Source: Arcanobacterium bovis
GTDB taxonomy: Bacteria > Actinomycetota > Actinomycetes > Actinomycetales > Actinomycetaceae
Direction: 5' to 3'
Assembly: GCF_004331995.1 (NCBI RefSeq)
Contig: NZ_SJDT01000002.1
Coordinates: 366,122 to 430,121, forward strand
Length of the DNA stretch: 64,000 nucleotides
The notes beneath the pieces are model-generated. The model was not told the origin of the DNA. It ran no database searches and saw only the letters and a program-made list of their open reading frames with translations. Every line of letters starts with the position of its first letter. The first letter of the stretch is position 1. This document shows, piece after piece, positions 1 to 8,598 of this stretch. The position numbers and the translations under genes were made by a program.

Positions 1-816
1 TGCATAAATATCGCGGTTCCCTTGCGCATTTTGGGCAGGTATCGCTAGCGCGACTCGTGAACCAATACGCTGATCGAGCAAGCCATCGCGCATTCCAGCG
101 AAAACTTTGTTCACCTCTATATATGCCGGTTGTGGATTATTCCAAGTATCTTCAAGCACAGCGCCGTTGGCATCAACGAGCACGTAATTTGCAAAAATTG
201 CGTCGTTTTGGGTGATCTGTGCACCTTTGCCAGCGATAAGTTCACTTACTGCGAGCGAGGGAATCGCTTGACCTGTTGCGCCCAAAGTCGGTCTATTGTT
301 TGCTCCTACCGTAATGCCTGGGAACGGTACAGTTCCTGCAAAAGCCTTCATTTGTCCTTGGACAGTGGTAGGGAGCAGATCAATGACAACGATCTCCGTG
401 TTTTTCGCCGAATCATCAGGATCAACGACGGCGATACGCGAACCTTCCGTTTTGCCCAAGATAGCTTCGGCAATAGTGCCTAATTTCTTCTTATCAGCCT
501 GTCCAGCATAAAACTGGTCGTGATTATTGTTTACTAACCCGCCATTCGAGGTGTACGAATATGACGCAGCTTGGTAGAGCAGTTGCGTTCCTTCGTCGAT
601 AACGCGGCCACCACCTTGCACGAGCATTTTTACTCCCGCATCAGAGGCATGCACACTACCTGTCACAGATATCGACGCCGGTGATCCCACCTCGCCATGT
701 GATGCTATCGTAAGCGTTGTATTGGATCCTGAATTTTTCGTATGCACAATTCCCACACCAAAACCGATGAGGAGCGCAAGTATAAATCCCAAAACTAGAT
801 GAATTCTTCGTACCAT
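1..816 (-). CDS. FKBP-type peptidyl-prolyl isomerase-like protein, partial (3' end outside window)
   Basis: Reading from 816 to the window edge gives 272 codons without a stop, so the C-terminus is missing. The start ATG overlaps the pafA stop (TAATG), so it is translationally coupled as the last visible gene of the pup operon. Residues 5-25 form a membrane segment (signal anchor; no lipobox cysteine seen). Two FKBP-like stretches follow: one ending near GKTEGSRIAVV (about residue 130) and a second near the end with AGMRDGLLDQRIGSRVALAIP-like spacing typical of FKBPs. An FKBP gene next to pafA is known in other actinobacteria such as Streptomyces. The expected role is an exported prolyl isomerase or chaperone; activity is not shown. 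Confidence 0.8.
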   Translation of the reverse strand, partial: MVRRIHLVLGFILALLIGFGVGIVHTKNSGSNTTLTIASHGEVGSPASISVTGSVHASDAGVKMLVQGGGRVIDEGTQLLYQAASYSYTSNGGLVNNNHDQFYAGQADKKKLGTIAEAILGKTEGSRIAVVDPDDSAKNTEIVVIDLLPTTVQGQMKAFAGTVPFPGITVGANNRPTLGATGQAIPSLAVSELIAGKGAQITQNDAIFANYVLVDANGAVLEDTWNNPQPAYIEVNKVFAGMRDGLLDQRIGSRVALAIPAQNAQGNRDIYA

Positions 817-2198
817 TAGCAGTCCAGTTCTTCCATCAGAGCATCTACTCGCGAATCTGCGTTTACGAATGGATCTTTGAGTAGCACCGTGGCTGAGCCA
901 TCGGCGGTAATCAAGCGCAAATTAGTCCAATCCGCCATAAAATCGCGGCGCGAATCTAGGGCGGCAGCCACGAAATCTCCACGCAATTTTGCTCGCGTTG
1001 TCTGCGGAGGAATTGCCATCGCCGTCGTCACTTCGTCCTCAGTAACAAGTTTCTTCAGACCGCCGCTAGCTTCTAAGGATGCTCGTAAACCGCTGCGCGT
1101 AATGTCGTGCCACGCCAGATCGAGCCGAGCGATGCGAGGATCATCGAGTCCCACCCCTAAGCGCTCCTGATAGCGCTTGAGCAGCCGCTTTTTAGCAATC
1201 CAATCAATTTCGGTGGCAAGTGAATCCGTATTGCCGCGTTCAATGCCTTCAAGTGCGCGTTTCCACAGATCAAAGACGTATTCGCGGGTCGGATCAAGCG
1301 TCGATAGCCATCCTGCCGACTCGTAATGAGCCATGACCTGTTCGTATATTGCTACTTGGATCTCGAGCGCAGTGATGCGTGTGCCATTAGCTTGCTCCAC
1401 GAGCGCTTTGCCCGATGTATCTTGGGAAATCTCGCGAATGGCAAGCATCGGATCTGCTAATTCGCACTGTCGAAAGCGCACGCCGTCTTCCAAACAGTTA
1501 AGTACTGCCTCGGTCATGCCAATCTTCAACGCCGACGTTGAGTCAGAAATATTGGAGTCACCCACAATAACATGCATACGGCGGTACAGCTCGGCATCGC
1601 CATGCGGTTCATCGCGGGTATTGATCATCGGCCGTGCACGCGTTGAGGCAGACGAAACAGCATCCCACATGTGGTGAGCTCGTTGAGAGATTTCGTAGCG
1701 GACTCCGGCGTCGTCTTTCGCGATAAAACCGGCACCAACGAGGATTTGCCGGCTCACAAAAAACGGAACCAGCGATTCGATTCGCGCCCGATAATCACGA
1801 CGACGACGCACCAGATAGTTTTCGTGGCAACCGAAAGAATTTCCCTGCGTATCGACGTTGTTTTTGAACAAGTGAACCTTGCCAGGAATGGACTTTTGGA
1901 TAAGCTCCTCATTCAATACATCGACCATCGTCGAAAATATGGCATCACCAGCGCGGTCATTGCACACAATATCGTGCACCGAATCGCATTCAGCACTGGC
2001 GTATTCTGGATGTGCTCCTACATCGAGATAGAGGCGTGCGCCATTGGCTAGGAAGGTATTCGTTGAGCGATTCGTAGCTAAGACCTGCGCAAAAAGTCGT
2101 TGTGCGGCGTCTTCCGGATCGAGTGGAGGAACGCCGCCGTTAAGCGAGGCGCACATCAAGCCATACTCGGTTTCGACACCGAAAATTCTGCGTTTCAC
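816..2198 (-). CDS. pafA: Pup-protein ligase PafA
   Basis: PafA uses ATP to join the C-terminal glutamate of Pup to lysines of target proteins, in the cytoplasm. The 460-aa length fits the family. The N-terminal FGVETEYGL motif of the glutamine-synthetase-like fold is present. The segment LYLDVGAHPEYASAECD near residues 57-73 carries the conserved catalytic aspartate and the acidic metal ligands. It lacks the long loop found in its paralogue Dop at 2471-4063. The start overlaps the pup stop by 4 nt (ATGA), so ligase and tag are co-translated. In organisms with a proteasome, prcB and prcA usually lie between pup and pafA; here nothing separates them. Confidence 0.97.
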   Translation of the reverse strand: MKRRIFGVETEYGLMCASLNGGVPPLDPEDAAQRLFAQVLATNRSTNTFLANGARLYLDVGAHPEYASAECDSVHDIVCNDRAGDAIFSTMVDVLNEELIQKSIPGKVHLFKNNVDTQGNSFGCHENYLVRRRRDYRARIESLVPFFVSRQILVGAGFIAKDDAGVRYEISQRAHHMWDAVSSASTRARPMINTRDEPHGDAELYRRMHVIVGDSNISDSTSALKIGMTEAVLNCLEDGVRFRQCELADPMLAIREISQDTSGKALVEQANGTRITALEIQVAIYEQVMAHYESAGWLSTLDPTREYVFDLWKRALEGIERGNTDSLATEIDWIAKKRLLKRYQERLGVGLDDPRIARLDLAWHDITRSGLRASLEASGGLKKLVTEDEVTTAMAIPPQTTRAKLRGDFVAAALDSRRDFMADWTNLRLITADGSATVLLKDPFVNADSRVDALMEELDC

Positions 2199-2377
2199 TG
2201 GCCGCCCTTTTGCACAAATCCTTGTACAAACGATGTTGCGTTCGATTCTAGGATCGAATCAATATCATCGAGTAGCGAATCGACGTCGAAGTCCTTGGTT
2301 TGAGGTTGGGCAAATTCGACTTCCTCGGAGTGAACCTCTGATCGTTTGCGTGGTTGTGCAAATTCTTGTTGCGACAT
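2195..2377 (-). CDS. pup: Prokaryotic ubiquitin-like protein Pup
   Basis: A 60-aa protein ending in Gly-Gly-Gln, the Pup terminus that Dop deamidates to glutamate before PafA ligates it. The N-terminal half is polar and disordered-looking (MSQQEFAQPRKRSE). The second half holds the conserved acidic helix region (DVDSLLDDIDSILESNA), followed by SFVQGFVQKGGQ. The central helix is what binds the coiled coil of ARC/Mpa in the family. The single small reading frame sits 93 nt after dop and overlaps pafA by 4 nt. An A/G-rich stretch (GGAAAGGGAAA) lies rather far (about 10 nt) before the ATG. Confidence 0.97.
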   Translation of the reverse strand: MSQQEFAQPRKRSEVHSEEVEFAQPQTKDFDVDSLLDDIDSILESNATSFVQGFVQKGGQ

Positions 2378-2470
2378 CGTTTTTCGTTTCCCTTTCCACT
2401 TCGCTTATCCAGTGTAGACCTCTCATTAGGCAAACTCTAGAATCGTCTCAAGGCCGTGAGCCACAATTCG

Positions 2471-4063
2471 TTATTCATTGCCTAAGAACTGCATAAATTC
2501 CTCGATACTGTGCGATTGTTCAAGTATCGCACGAAGCAAATCACCCGTCCCGCGCTCGGGATGCATGAGCGGGATCCTCAATAAATCCGCGCGTCCAGGC
2601 AAATCCACAGTGATACCATTCCATCCGGCAGCTGCAATATTCTGTGGGAATTTACTTATTAAGCCGCCACGAAGAAATGCACGGGTCGAAAGCGGCGCAT
2701 TTTGCACAGCCCAGTTAATCTCAGCAGGACTAAAGATTCTTGCTACTCGCGAGGCTTCGTCAAGTTTGCCCACAATACTGTGTGTTGAACGTAAATCGTG
2801 CCATTGCAAATCAAGAGCGCGAAGCTTATCAGCATCCCATGCTAAGCCACCGCGTTCACGCAGTGATGAGAGCATTTGGTACTTTGCCACCCATTCAACA
2901 CGCGATGCTACCGAGAAGATGTCTTTGCGCAGCGCATCGAGCACCAACTGCCATTCGTCAAGTATCTCTTGGGTGTCGGCATCGATATCGCCGTGGCGTG
3001 TCAAAGCTTGCCTGATCACGTCAAGATATATTTCCTGAATATCGAGCGCAGTCTTGCGAGTGCCATCATGCATATCAACGGCGATAGTCAGGTGAGGATC
3101 GTGGGAAATTTCCCAGGTGGCGCGCACAGGTTCGTACATCACAAGCGAATCGAGAGCCAGTGGCACTTCATCTTGCTCAAGCAACCACAAGACTAGCGAT
3201 GTTGTGCCAATTTTGAGCAAATTAGAATAGTCGAATTGATTAGCGTCGCCACCGATCACGTGCAGACGCCGATAAAGTCGCGCATCAGCATGCGGTTCAT
3301 CACGAGTATTAATAATTGGACGATTGAAAGTCGTTTCGAGACCAACATCGTTCTCCACATAATCTGCTCGCTGGGAAATTTGGAATCCAGGTTGCTCCGA
3401 ACGTGGTCCGATGCCAATTCGTCCTGCACCACAGATTATTGGTCGAGTGACGAAAAACGGAGTCAGATACCGAATAATCTCATTGAAATCGACGTCACGT
3501 CGTACTAGATAGTTTTCATGCGTACCGTAAGCTGCACCTTTTCCATCAACATTGTTTTTGTACAGCACGAGCTGGTGCTCATCGTCGCTTGCAAGAGTCA
3601 TCGCTTCCCGAGCGATGTATTCTCCTGCGCGATCCCAGAGCACAGCTTCGCGTGGATTGATCACTTCTGGTGCCGAATATTCCGGATGAGCGTGATCTAC
3701 GTAGAGCCGCGCACCATTCTTAAGCACCGCATTTGCTGCACGTGGCAGAGCCAACTCTGCATCGCTAGGCCTGCGTACGTGGAAGAATGATCCATCTTCG
3801 CCAGAAGGTGCTGGTGACAGCGGATCGTCCGTGAGCAAAGAGGGATGCGCCGCGGCGCGATCAATACGATAGCCGCGCGCATCGTTAAGTGGATCTTCGC
3901 CGTCGTAATCCCATCGCACCGCGCCAAACGGCGTGGACGCTGCTCCAGCCTCGCCATACGCGTCGACGATTTGGGTAGAGAGCGCAATCGGATTGGCACT
4001 CATATTGCGCGCGTCAATAATGCCAAATTCTGTTTCTAATCCAATACTTCTGCGAACGCTCAT
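2471..4063 (-). CDS. dop: Deamidase/depupylase Dop
   Basis: Dop deamidates the terminal glutamine of Pup and also removes Pup from conjugates. The 530-aa protein begins SVRRSIGLETEFGI, the glutamine-synthetase-like N-terminus shared with PafA. It contains the longer Dop-specific loop after residue 40 (about 60 residues, including the YRIDRAAAHPSLL region). The motif ARLYVDHAHPEYS near residue 118 carries the catalytic aspartate. Its start overlaps the stop of arc (TGATG), showing coupling. The presence of Dop matters here because pup encodes a terminal Gln, which needs Dop to become ligatable. Confidence 0.96.
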   Translation of the reverse strand: MSVRRSIGLETEFGIIDARNMSANPIALSTQIVDAYGEAGAASTPFGAVRWDYDGEDPLNDARGYRIDRAAAHPSLLTDDPLSPAPSGEDGSFFHVRRPSDAELALPRAANAVLKNGARLYVDHAHPEYSAPEVINPREAVLWDRAGEYIAREAMTLASDDEHQLVLYKNNVDGKGAAYGTHENYLVRRDVDFNEIIRYLTPFFVTRPIICGAGRIGIGPRSEQPGFQISQRADYVENDVGLETTFNRPIINTRDEPHADARLYRRLHVIGGDANQFDYSNLLKIGTTSLVLWLLEQDEVPLALDSLVMYEPVRATWEISHDPHLTIAVDMHDGTRKTALDIQEIYLDVIRQALTRHGDIDADTQEILDEWQLVLDALRKDIFSVASRVEWVAKYQMLSSLRERGGLAWDADKLRALDLQWHDLRSTHSIVGKLDEASRVARIFSPAEINWAVQNAPLSTRAFLRGGLISKFPQNIAAAGWNGITVDLPGRADLLRIPLMHPERGTGDLLRAILEQSHSIEEFMQFLGNE

Positions 4064-5742
4064 CAGATAAGTCCTTTGTGGATTGCCTTGCCAATTACGT
4101 CATCATCGCCAAGGCTCACTTCGGCCGGAATTTGCTTCCGCGCAGGTGAAACTTGTTCCTCTGGGGTGGATTGGCGATCAACGAGCGAGCGGATGTCAAG
4201 AATTTTCTTCCCGCGAGCATGCCCATTGATCCGTGCCCATTCGTGTGGATCGGCGATATTTGAGAAATCTTCGTTCTCGCGAATTTCTTCCGCTAGTGCA
4301 TTCAAGAGATGATGGGTGGCAATGCCTTTTTCTCCCGAGGCCAGATAATCCTTAATTGCTAGTTTCTTCGCCCGATCCACAATCGCTGCGAGCATCGAAC
4401 CAGACACAAGATCGCTCACATACATCTTTTCCCGCGTGCCATCGGCGAAAGTGATCTCAAGTAATTCGTTCGCATTATCTTTAGCAAATAACTTATCTAC
4501 CGTCGTTTGCGCCATGTTATCAACAGCTTGGAACGGCGATACACTGTGAATCTCGCTGCGGTGGATTGGTAGTGTTGGGAGCAAATACTTCAAAAGAATC
4601 TCTTTAGCACCGTGCTGATCTGGGCGGTCAATGCGAATTTTGATATCGAGTCGCCCTGGCCGCAAAATCGCAGGATCAATCATATCTTCGCGGTTTGATG
4701 CACCAATCACGATCACGTTGTCAAGTTTCTCTACGCCGTCGATTTCAGCCAAGAGCTGCGGAACAACTGTTGTTTCGACGTCGGACGAAATTCCCGAACC
4801 ACGGGTGCGAAATAGCGCTTCCATTTCATCGAAAAATATCACCACTGGAATCCCGTGGGCTGCACGATCCCGTGCACGCGAGAAAATATCGCGTATCTGA
4901 CGCTCGGTTTCTCCTACGTATTTGTCTAAGAGCTGAGGACCTTTGATATTGAGAAAATATGCGCGCTGATTACCACCGGCATCGCGGGCAATTATCTTTT
5001 GCGCGAGCGATGTGGCGACAGCTTTTGCAATGAGCGTTTTTCCGTTGCCAGGTGGACCATAGAGCAACACGCCTTTTGGAGGAGTCAAACCGTAGTCTCG
5101 ATACAGTTGCGGCTGTTCAAATGGGAGCTCAACGGTGTCGCGAATTTGCTCGATCTGCGAGCTCAAACCGCCAATTGCCGAATAATCCACATCGGGAATT
5201 TCCTCGAGAAGCAAGTGCTCTACATCTGGACGTTCAACTTTCTCAATAGCAAATCCGATGCGCAGGTCAGCGAGGAGCAGATCTCCCACGCGAATATCTT
5301 GTGAGCGCAGTTTACCGCCTAACCACAAGATACGTTCTTCGTCTTGATGAACTTTCACCAAAGCACGATCAACGCCAAGTACCAGCGACACCGTTACGAT
5401 CTCACCCGTGCGAGCATAATTCGCTACCCCGATAACTACCATCTGCTCGTTGAGAAGTAGTTCCTGACCAGGTTCAATCCTGCCCAACTCGACCAATTTG
5501 GCCACGCCGAGCTGCATCTTTCGGTTACCTACCAGCGCAGTTACGGTGTGATCGGTGTGATTTGCCGATAAAAAAGTTGCATACGACGACGGCGGTTGCG
5601 ACAAGCGCTCCAGCTGCTCAGATAACTCCTGAATCCGATTTCGTGCATCTTGGAGCCCTTTAGCAAGCCGATTGTTCTTTTCTTCCAATGAGCCAGCTAT
5701 CTGCCGAAGTCCAAAGTTTTCGCCTGATTCAGGATTCGTCAT
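4063..5742 (-). CDS. arc: Proteasome-associated-type AAA ATPase ARC (Mpa homologue) without docking tail
   Basis: Hexameric unfoldase that recognises pupylated proteins. I chose the internal ATG at 5742 (MTNPESGEN), giving 559 aa; the longer frame to 5793 would overlap trmI by 65 nt. Order: N-terminal coiled coil (about residues 20-60), OB-type region with PPSSYATFL, then the AAA module with Walker A GPPGNGKT near residue 240, Walker B VVIFFDEMEALF, and the arginine-finger segment NREDMIDPAILRPGRLD. The C-terminus reads DDVIGKAIHKGLI. It lacks the GQYL-like tail that docks Mpa to the 20S core in Mycobacterium. With prcBA missing from the locus, this suggests action without a linked proteasome, as described for Corynebacterium. 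Confidence 0.95.
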   Translation of the reverse strand: MTNPESGENFGLRQIAGSLEEKNNRLAKGLQDARNRIQELSEQLERLSQPPSSYATFLSANHTDHTVTALVGNRKMQLGVAKLVELGRIEPGQELLLNEQMVVIGVANYARTGEIVTVSLVLGVDRALVKVHQDEERILWLGGKLRSQDIRVGDLLLADLRIGFAIEKVERPDVEHLLLEEIPDVDYSAIGGLSSQIEQIRDTVELPFEQPQLYRDYGLTPPKGVLLYGPPGNGKTLIAKAVATSLAQKIIARDAGGNQRAYFLNIKGPQLLDKYVGETERQIRDIFSRARDRAAHGIPVVIFFDEMEALFRTRGSGISSDVETTVVPQLLAEIDGVEKLDNVIVIGASNREDMIDPAILRPGRLDIKIRIDRPDQHGAKEILLKYLLPTLPIHRSEIHSVSPFQAVDNMAQTTVDKLFAKDNANELLEITFADGTREKMYVSDLVSGSMLAAIVDRAKKLAIKDYLASGEKGIATHHLLNALAEEIRENEDFSNIADPHEWARINGHARGKKILDIRSLVDRQSTPEEQVSPARKQIPAEVSLGDDDVIGKAIHKGLI

Positions 5743-6886
5743 TGCTCTCCTGCCTATCGGTAGTGAATTCGGTTGCGGAATCAATAGCGTCATTCATTCG
5801 CGCACGACGCCGTTCTTCGTAGCGTTCTTGGGCACGTTCCTGCACCTCTTCACTCAATTTGGCCGCCATCTGAGCACTGTGCTTACCTTGTGCAGATTTA
5901 CCGGTTTCTTCCACATCAGCCCGATGAGCGACGTCGCGGCGAACTTTGCGTAGTTTCTTTTCTGAAATGCGTCGTTCGGCAAGTTCTTCAGTTTCCCAAG
6001 CCAGAGGCTCAGAATGTGCCGCTGGTGCGGGGCGTCGTTTTGGAACTAACGGTGTTGATTCGCGTCCTATGCGACGTGCTACCACCAAAAAGCCAGTGTG
6101 CGCAACCATTCGATGATCGGGCCGCACCGACAGTCCATCCAAATGCCATGTTCGGATCAGCGTCTCTGAAGATTCCGGCTCAGCAAATGCAAAGGAATCG
6201 CGCAAATCTTCTACGAAACGCGACATCTGCGTTGTCGTAGCCACGTAAGCGAGAATTACTCCCCCAGATCGCAACGCATATGCTGCGGCGTCAATATTCT
6301 CCCACGGCGCGAGCATATCGAGAATTACGTGATCGACTGAACCTTCCTCAAGGGAATACAGCACCTGATCTAAATCGCCGATTTTCACCATCCACGGCGG
6401 CATATCTGCGCCGTACCAAGAGCGCACATTAGCCTGAGCAATTTCGGCAAATTCCGCCCGCCGTTCTACGGACGTGAGGTGTCCGGCGTCGCCAATAGCT
6501 GCAAGTAGCGACAACGCCAAGGCACCAGAACCAAGCCCAGCTTCAACAACTCGCGCTCCCGGAAATACATCAGCTTGTTGTACGATCTGACCGGCGTCTT
6601 TGGGATAGACTACCGTGGCACCACGTGGCATCGAGAGCACGTAGTCGGTGACGAGCGGGCGCAATGCTTGGAGCCGATGCCCTGATTGGGTTTCGAGAAT
6701 CGTTCCCTCTTCTTTGCCGATTAGCTCGCTGTGCCGAAAACTTCCGCGCTGAGACTGAAAAAAGCCGTCCTCAGTAAGCATCACGGTGTACTTGCGGTTC
6801 TTGGTATCGGTGAGCTGAACACGCTCGCCGGCACGGAATGGCCCACGACGACGGTCTGCCCCTTGCGGATGAAGATTTTGTTTCAC
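5729..6886 (-). CDS. trmI: tRNA (adenine-58-N1)-methyltransferase TrmI
   Basis: S-adenosylmethionine-dependent methylation of A58 in the T-loop of tRNA. The N-terminus holds RRGPFRAGERVQLTD and KYTVML, the usual TrmI opening. SAM-binding motif I is VVEAGLGSGALALSLL (about residue 105). The C-terminal ~80 residues are charged and divergent. A frame opens at 6931, but a TATGAT hexamer lies 7 nt before GTG 6886, so I favour a leaderless start there (385 aa); ATG 6898 is the alternative. It overlaps arc by 14 nt and heads the pup operon. A trmI-arc order is common in actinobacteria. Confidence 0.93.
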   Translation of the reverse strand: MKQNLHPQGADRRRGPFRAGERVQLTDTKNRKYTVMLTEDGFFQSQRGSFRHSELIGKEEGTILETQSGHRLQALRPLVTDYVLSMPRGATVVYPKDAGQIVQQADVFPGARVVEAGLGSGALALSLLAAIGDAGHLTSVERRAEFAEIAQANVRSWYGADMPPWMVKIGDLDQVLYSLEEGSVDHVILDMLAPWENIDAAAYALRSGGVILAYVATTTQMSRFVEDLRDSFAFAEPESSETLIRTWHLDGLSVRPDHRMVAHTGFLVVARRIGRESTPLVPKRRPAPAAHSEPLAWETEELAERRISEKKLRKVRRDVAHRADVEETGKSAQGKHSAQMAAKLSEEVQERAQERYEERRRARMNDAIDSATEFTTDRQESNDES

Positions 6887-6893
6887 AATGAAT

Positions 6894-6899
6894 ATCATA
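6894..6899 (-). promoter_or_regulatory. -10 hexamer TATGAT of trmI/pup operon (leaderless)
   Basis: TATGAT on the minus strand ends 7 nt before GTG 6886. No convincing Shine-Dalgarno lies upstream of that start. No good -35 is seen. Confidence 0.55.
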
Positions 6900-6933
6900 C
6901 TGGTAGCACACAAAACTAGCGGGATCCACAAGG

Positions 6934-6939
6934 TACGGT
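6934..6939 (+). promoter_or_regulatory. -10 hexamer TACGGT of RecB-like nuclease (leaderless)
   Basis: TACGGT is followed by 6 nt and then the ATG at 6946. It is back to back with the trmI promoter; the two start codons are only 59 bp apart. Confidence 0.5.
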
Positions 6940-6945
6940 AGGACT

Positions 6946-7773
6946 ATGAACACAAGTCATGCAGCAATTTCGCCGTCACGCGCGAACGATTTTAAGCAGT
7001 GCCCGCTCAAATTCAGGTTTCGAGTGATTGATTCGATTCCCGAACCGCCTTCGCTCGAGGCTTTGCGTGGAACGCTTGTCCACTCGGTGCTTGAACATCT
7101 TTTTGAAGTGAATGCTTCTGAGCGCACTGAAAGTTATGCGCAGAGTTTATTGCTTCCGCGATGGAATGAACACCTGCAGAAAAAGCCAGATACTGTGGAG
7201 TTATTTGAAACCGACGAAGCTCTAGAGCAGTGGCTCGAATCTGCACGACCGCTAATCTCGCATTATTTTTCCCTCGAGAATCCGCAGTTTTTGGAGCCAA
7301 AAGCGCGCGAAAGCTTCGTTAATGCCCAATTGCCGCAGGGATTGGCAATTCGCGGCATTATTGACCGCATTGACGAAGCTCCCAATGGCGATCTGCGGAT
7401 TGTCGATTATAAAACTGGCAAATCTCCGAAACCGCAGTATCAAGACAGCGCGATATTTCAGATGCGCTTTTATGCCGCCGCCCTGTATTTCGAACAAAAC
7501 AAACTACCTGCCCGAACTCAGCTCATCTATCTCGGTGATGGTCGCATACTCACCTATGATCCAAGTATGGACGACGTCGCATTTATCGAGTCATCCCTGA
7601 TGCATCTGTGGTCTGCGATTTCGGAGCGTCTCTACACCAAAGAATTTGAGCCCAAAGAAGGTCCGTTGTGCGGATGGTGTCATTTCAAAGATCTCTGCCC
7701 AGCGTTTGGAGGCAACCCACCTGAAATCAACGATGATGGCATAGAAAAATTGCGTACCGCTTTCCGTGGATGA
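6946..7773 (+). CDS. RecB-family PD-(D/E)XK exonuclease with Fe-S cysteines
   Basis: A 275-aa protein of the RecB/AddB/Cas4-like nuclease group. An early LRGTLVHSVLEHLF segment supplies the conserved GxxxH helix. The catalytic core is GIIDRIDE followed by LRIVDYKTGKSP (D and the DYKTG box, about residues 135-155). One cysteine (CPLKFRF, residue 19) and three C-terminal ones (LCGWCHFKDLC) match the four-cysteine 4Fe-4S arrangement of AddB and Cas4. No CRISPR array or cas genes are nearby, and this stand-alone form next to trmI is common in actinobacteria, so a Cas4 role is unlikely. The likely job is DNA repair or end processing. Confidence 0.9.
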   Translation: MNTSHAAISPSRANDFKQCPLKFRFRVIDSIPEPPSLEALRGTLVHSVLEHLFEVNASERTESYAQSLLLPRWNEHLQKKPDTVELFETDEALEQWLESARPLISHYFSLENPQFLEPKARESFVNAQLPQGLAIRGIIDRIDEAPNGDLRIVDYKTGKSPKPQYQDSAIFQMRFYAAALYFEQNKLPARTQLIYLGDGRILTYDPSMDDVAFIESSLMHLWSAISERLYTKEFEPKEGPLCGWCHFKDLCPAFGGNPPEINDDGIEKLRTAFRG

Positions 7774-7812
7774 GTTGTTGACAAGTGCCGTGTGCATGCA
7801 CATGTAGAAACG

Positions 7813-7932
7813 ATGAAAACGCTGGTGTGGAACAATGCCATTAACGGAGAAGCTATTTCGCTTGCGAACATTGTTCCGTGCAAGCACCTTGCACTGAGAC
7901 CTGTGCGAGGAGCTATTACTCAGCAGCGTTAG
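7813..7932 (+). CDS. Possible 39-aa ORF, doubtful
   Basis: ATG to TAG in the gap between two convergent genes, encoding MKTLVWNNAINGE followed by a short basic tail. A TTGACA hexamer begins 27 nt upstream, but no good -10 follows and no Shine-Dalgarno is clear. It ends 6 nt before the stop of the opposite-strand HAD gene. I recognise no family. It could be chance or a small peptide. Confidence 0.2.
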   Translation: MKTLVWNNAINGEAISLANIVPCKHLALRPVRGAITQQR

Positions 7933-7938
7933 CGGCAG

Positions 7939-8598
7939 TTATCGTGAACCCATATTCTCATGCAAGAAATCTTCATCCACTTCAACCAATGACTCGATAA
8001 ATACAGCGCCATCAAATCTTGGCAATTCCACTTGGAATGGTATTCCTATTGTCACAGCTCCCGAACGGTATGCCGAGGTGAGGCCAGGGATTGAATCCTC
8101 GAATGCCATACACTGGTTGATATCAACACCGAGTTCGGACGCAGCCATGAGGTATGGCAGTGGATGTGGCTTGCCTTGTGGCACACGATCTCCCGTTACG
8201 GCAATTGTAAGAGTGCCTTTCGGCGCGCGATCAATCGCGTACTGTGCAAAAGAGAGAAACGACGAGGTAACAAGAGCTGTTGGAATATCGAGATTCTGCG
8301 CCAATTCCAATAATTCGTAAGCTCCTGGACGCCATGGCAGTCCATCGCGCGCAGCCACAGTGGTGACTTTCTCAAGCAGACGATCTTGGATTTCCTGTGG
8401 AGAAATATCTCCCCCAGCAATCTGTGCTAAATAGGACGTTGAATCTACGATTGACATGCCAATGACTTCTTTTGCCATATCAAAGTTAAAATCTTTGCCA
8501 AGGTCTTGGAAAAGCTCTGTTTCTGCCCTAAACCAGATTTGTTCACTATCTGTTAGAGTTCCATCCATGTCGAAAAGGATTGCTGCTGGTAGTGTCAC
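7939..8598 (-). CDS. HAD-superfamily phosphatase (beta-PGM-like)
   Basis: 219-aa HAD subfamily IA hydrolase. Motif I is ILFDMDGTLTDSE at residues 7-19 (nucleophile and acid/base aspartates). Motif II threonine lies in IPTALVTSSF, the motif III lysine in VPQGKPHPLPY, and motif IV acids in CMAFEDSIPGL. The helical cap lies between motifs I and II. Its start overlaps the mshC stop by 4 nt, so it is coupled to mshC. HAD genes in this position are common in actinobacterial mshC clusters. The substrate cannot be told from the sequence; a sugar phosphate or nucleotide is plausible. Confidence 0.9.
   Translation of the reverse strand: MTLPAAILFDMDGTLTDSEQIWFRAETELFQDLGKDFNFDMAKEVIGMSIVDSTSYLAQIAGGDISPQEIQDRLLEKVTTVAARDGLPWRPGAYELLELAQNLDIPTALVTSSFLSFAQYAIDRAPKGTLTIAVTGDRVPQGKPHPLPYLMAASELGVDINQCMAFEDSIPGLTSAYRSGAVTIGIPFQVELPRFDGAVFIESLVEVDEDFLHENMGSR

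Noticed and set aside
6946..7773. Cas4 assignment for the RecB-like nuclease
   Set aside because: The Fe-S cysteine pattern is shared with AddB-like repair nucleases; no CRISPR or other cas genes are near, and the gene neighbourhood is core.
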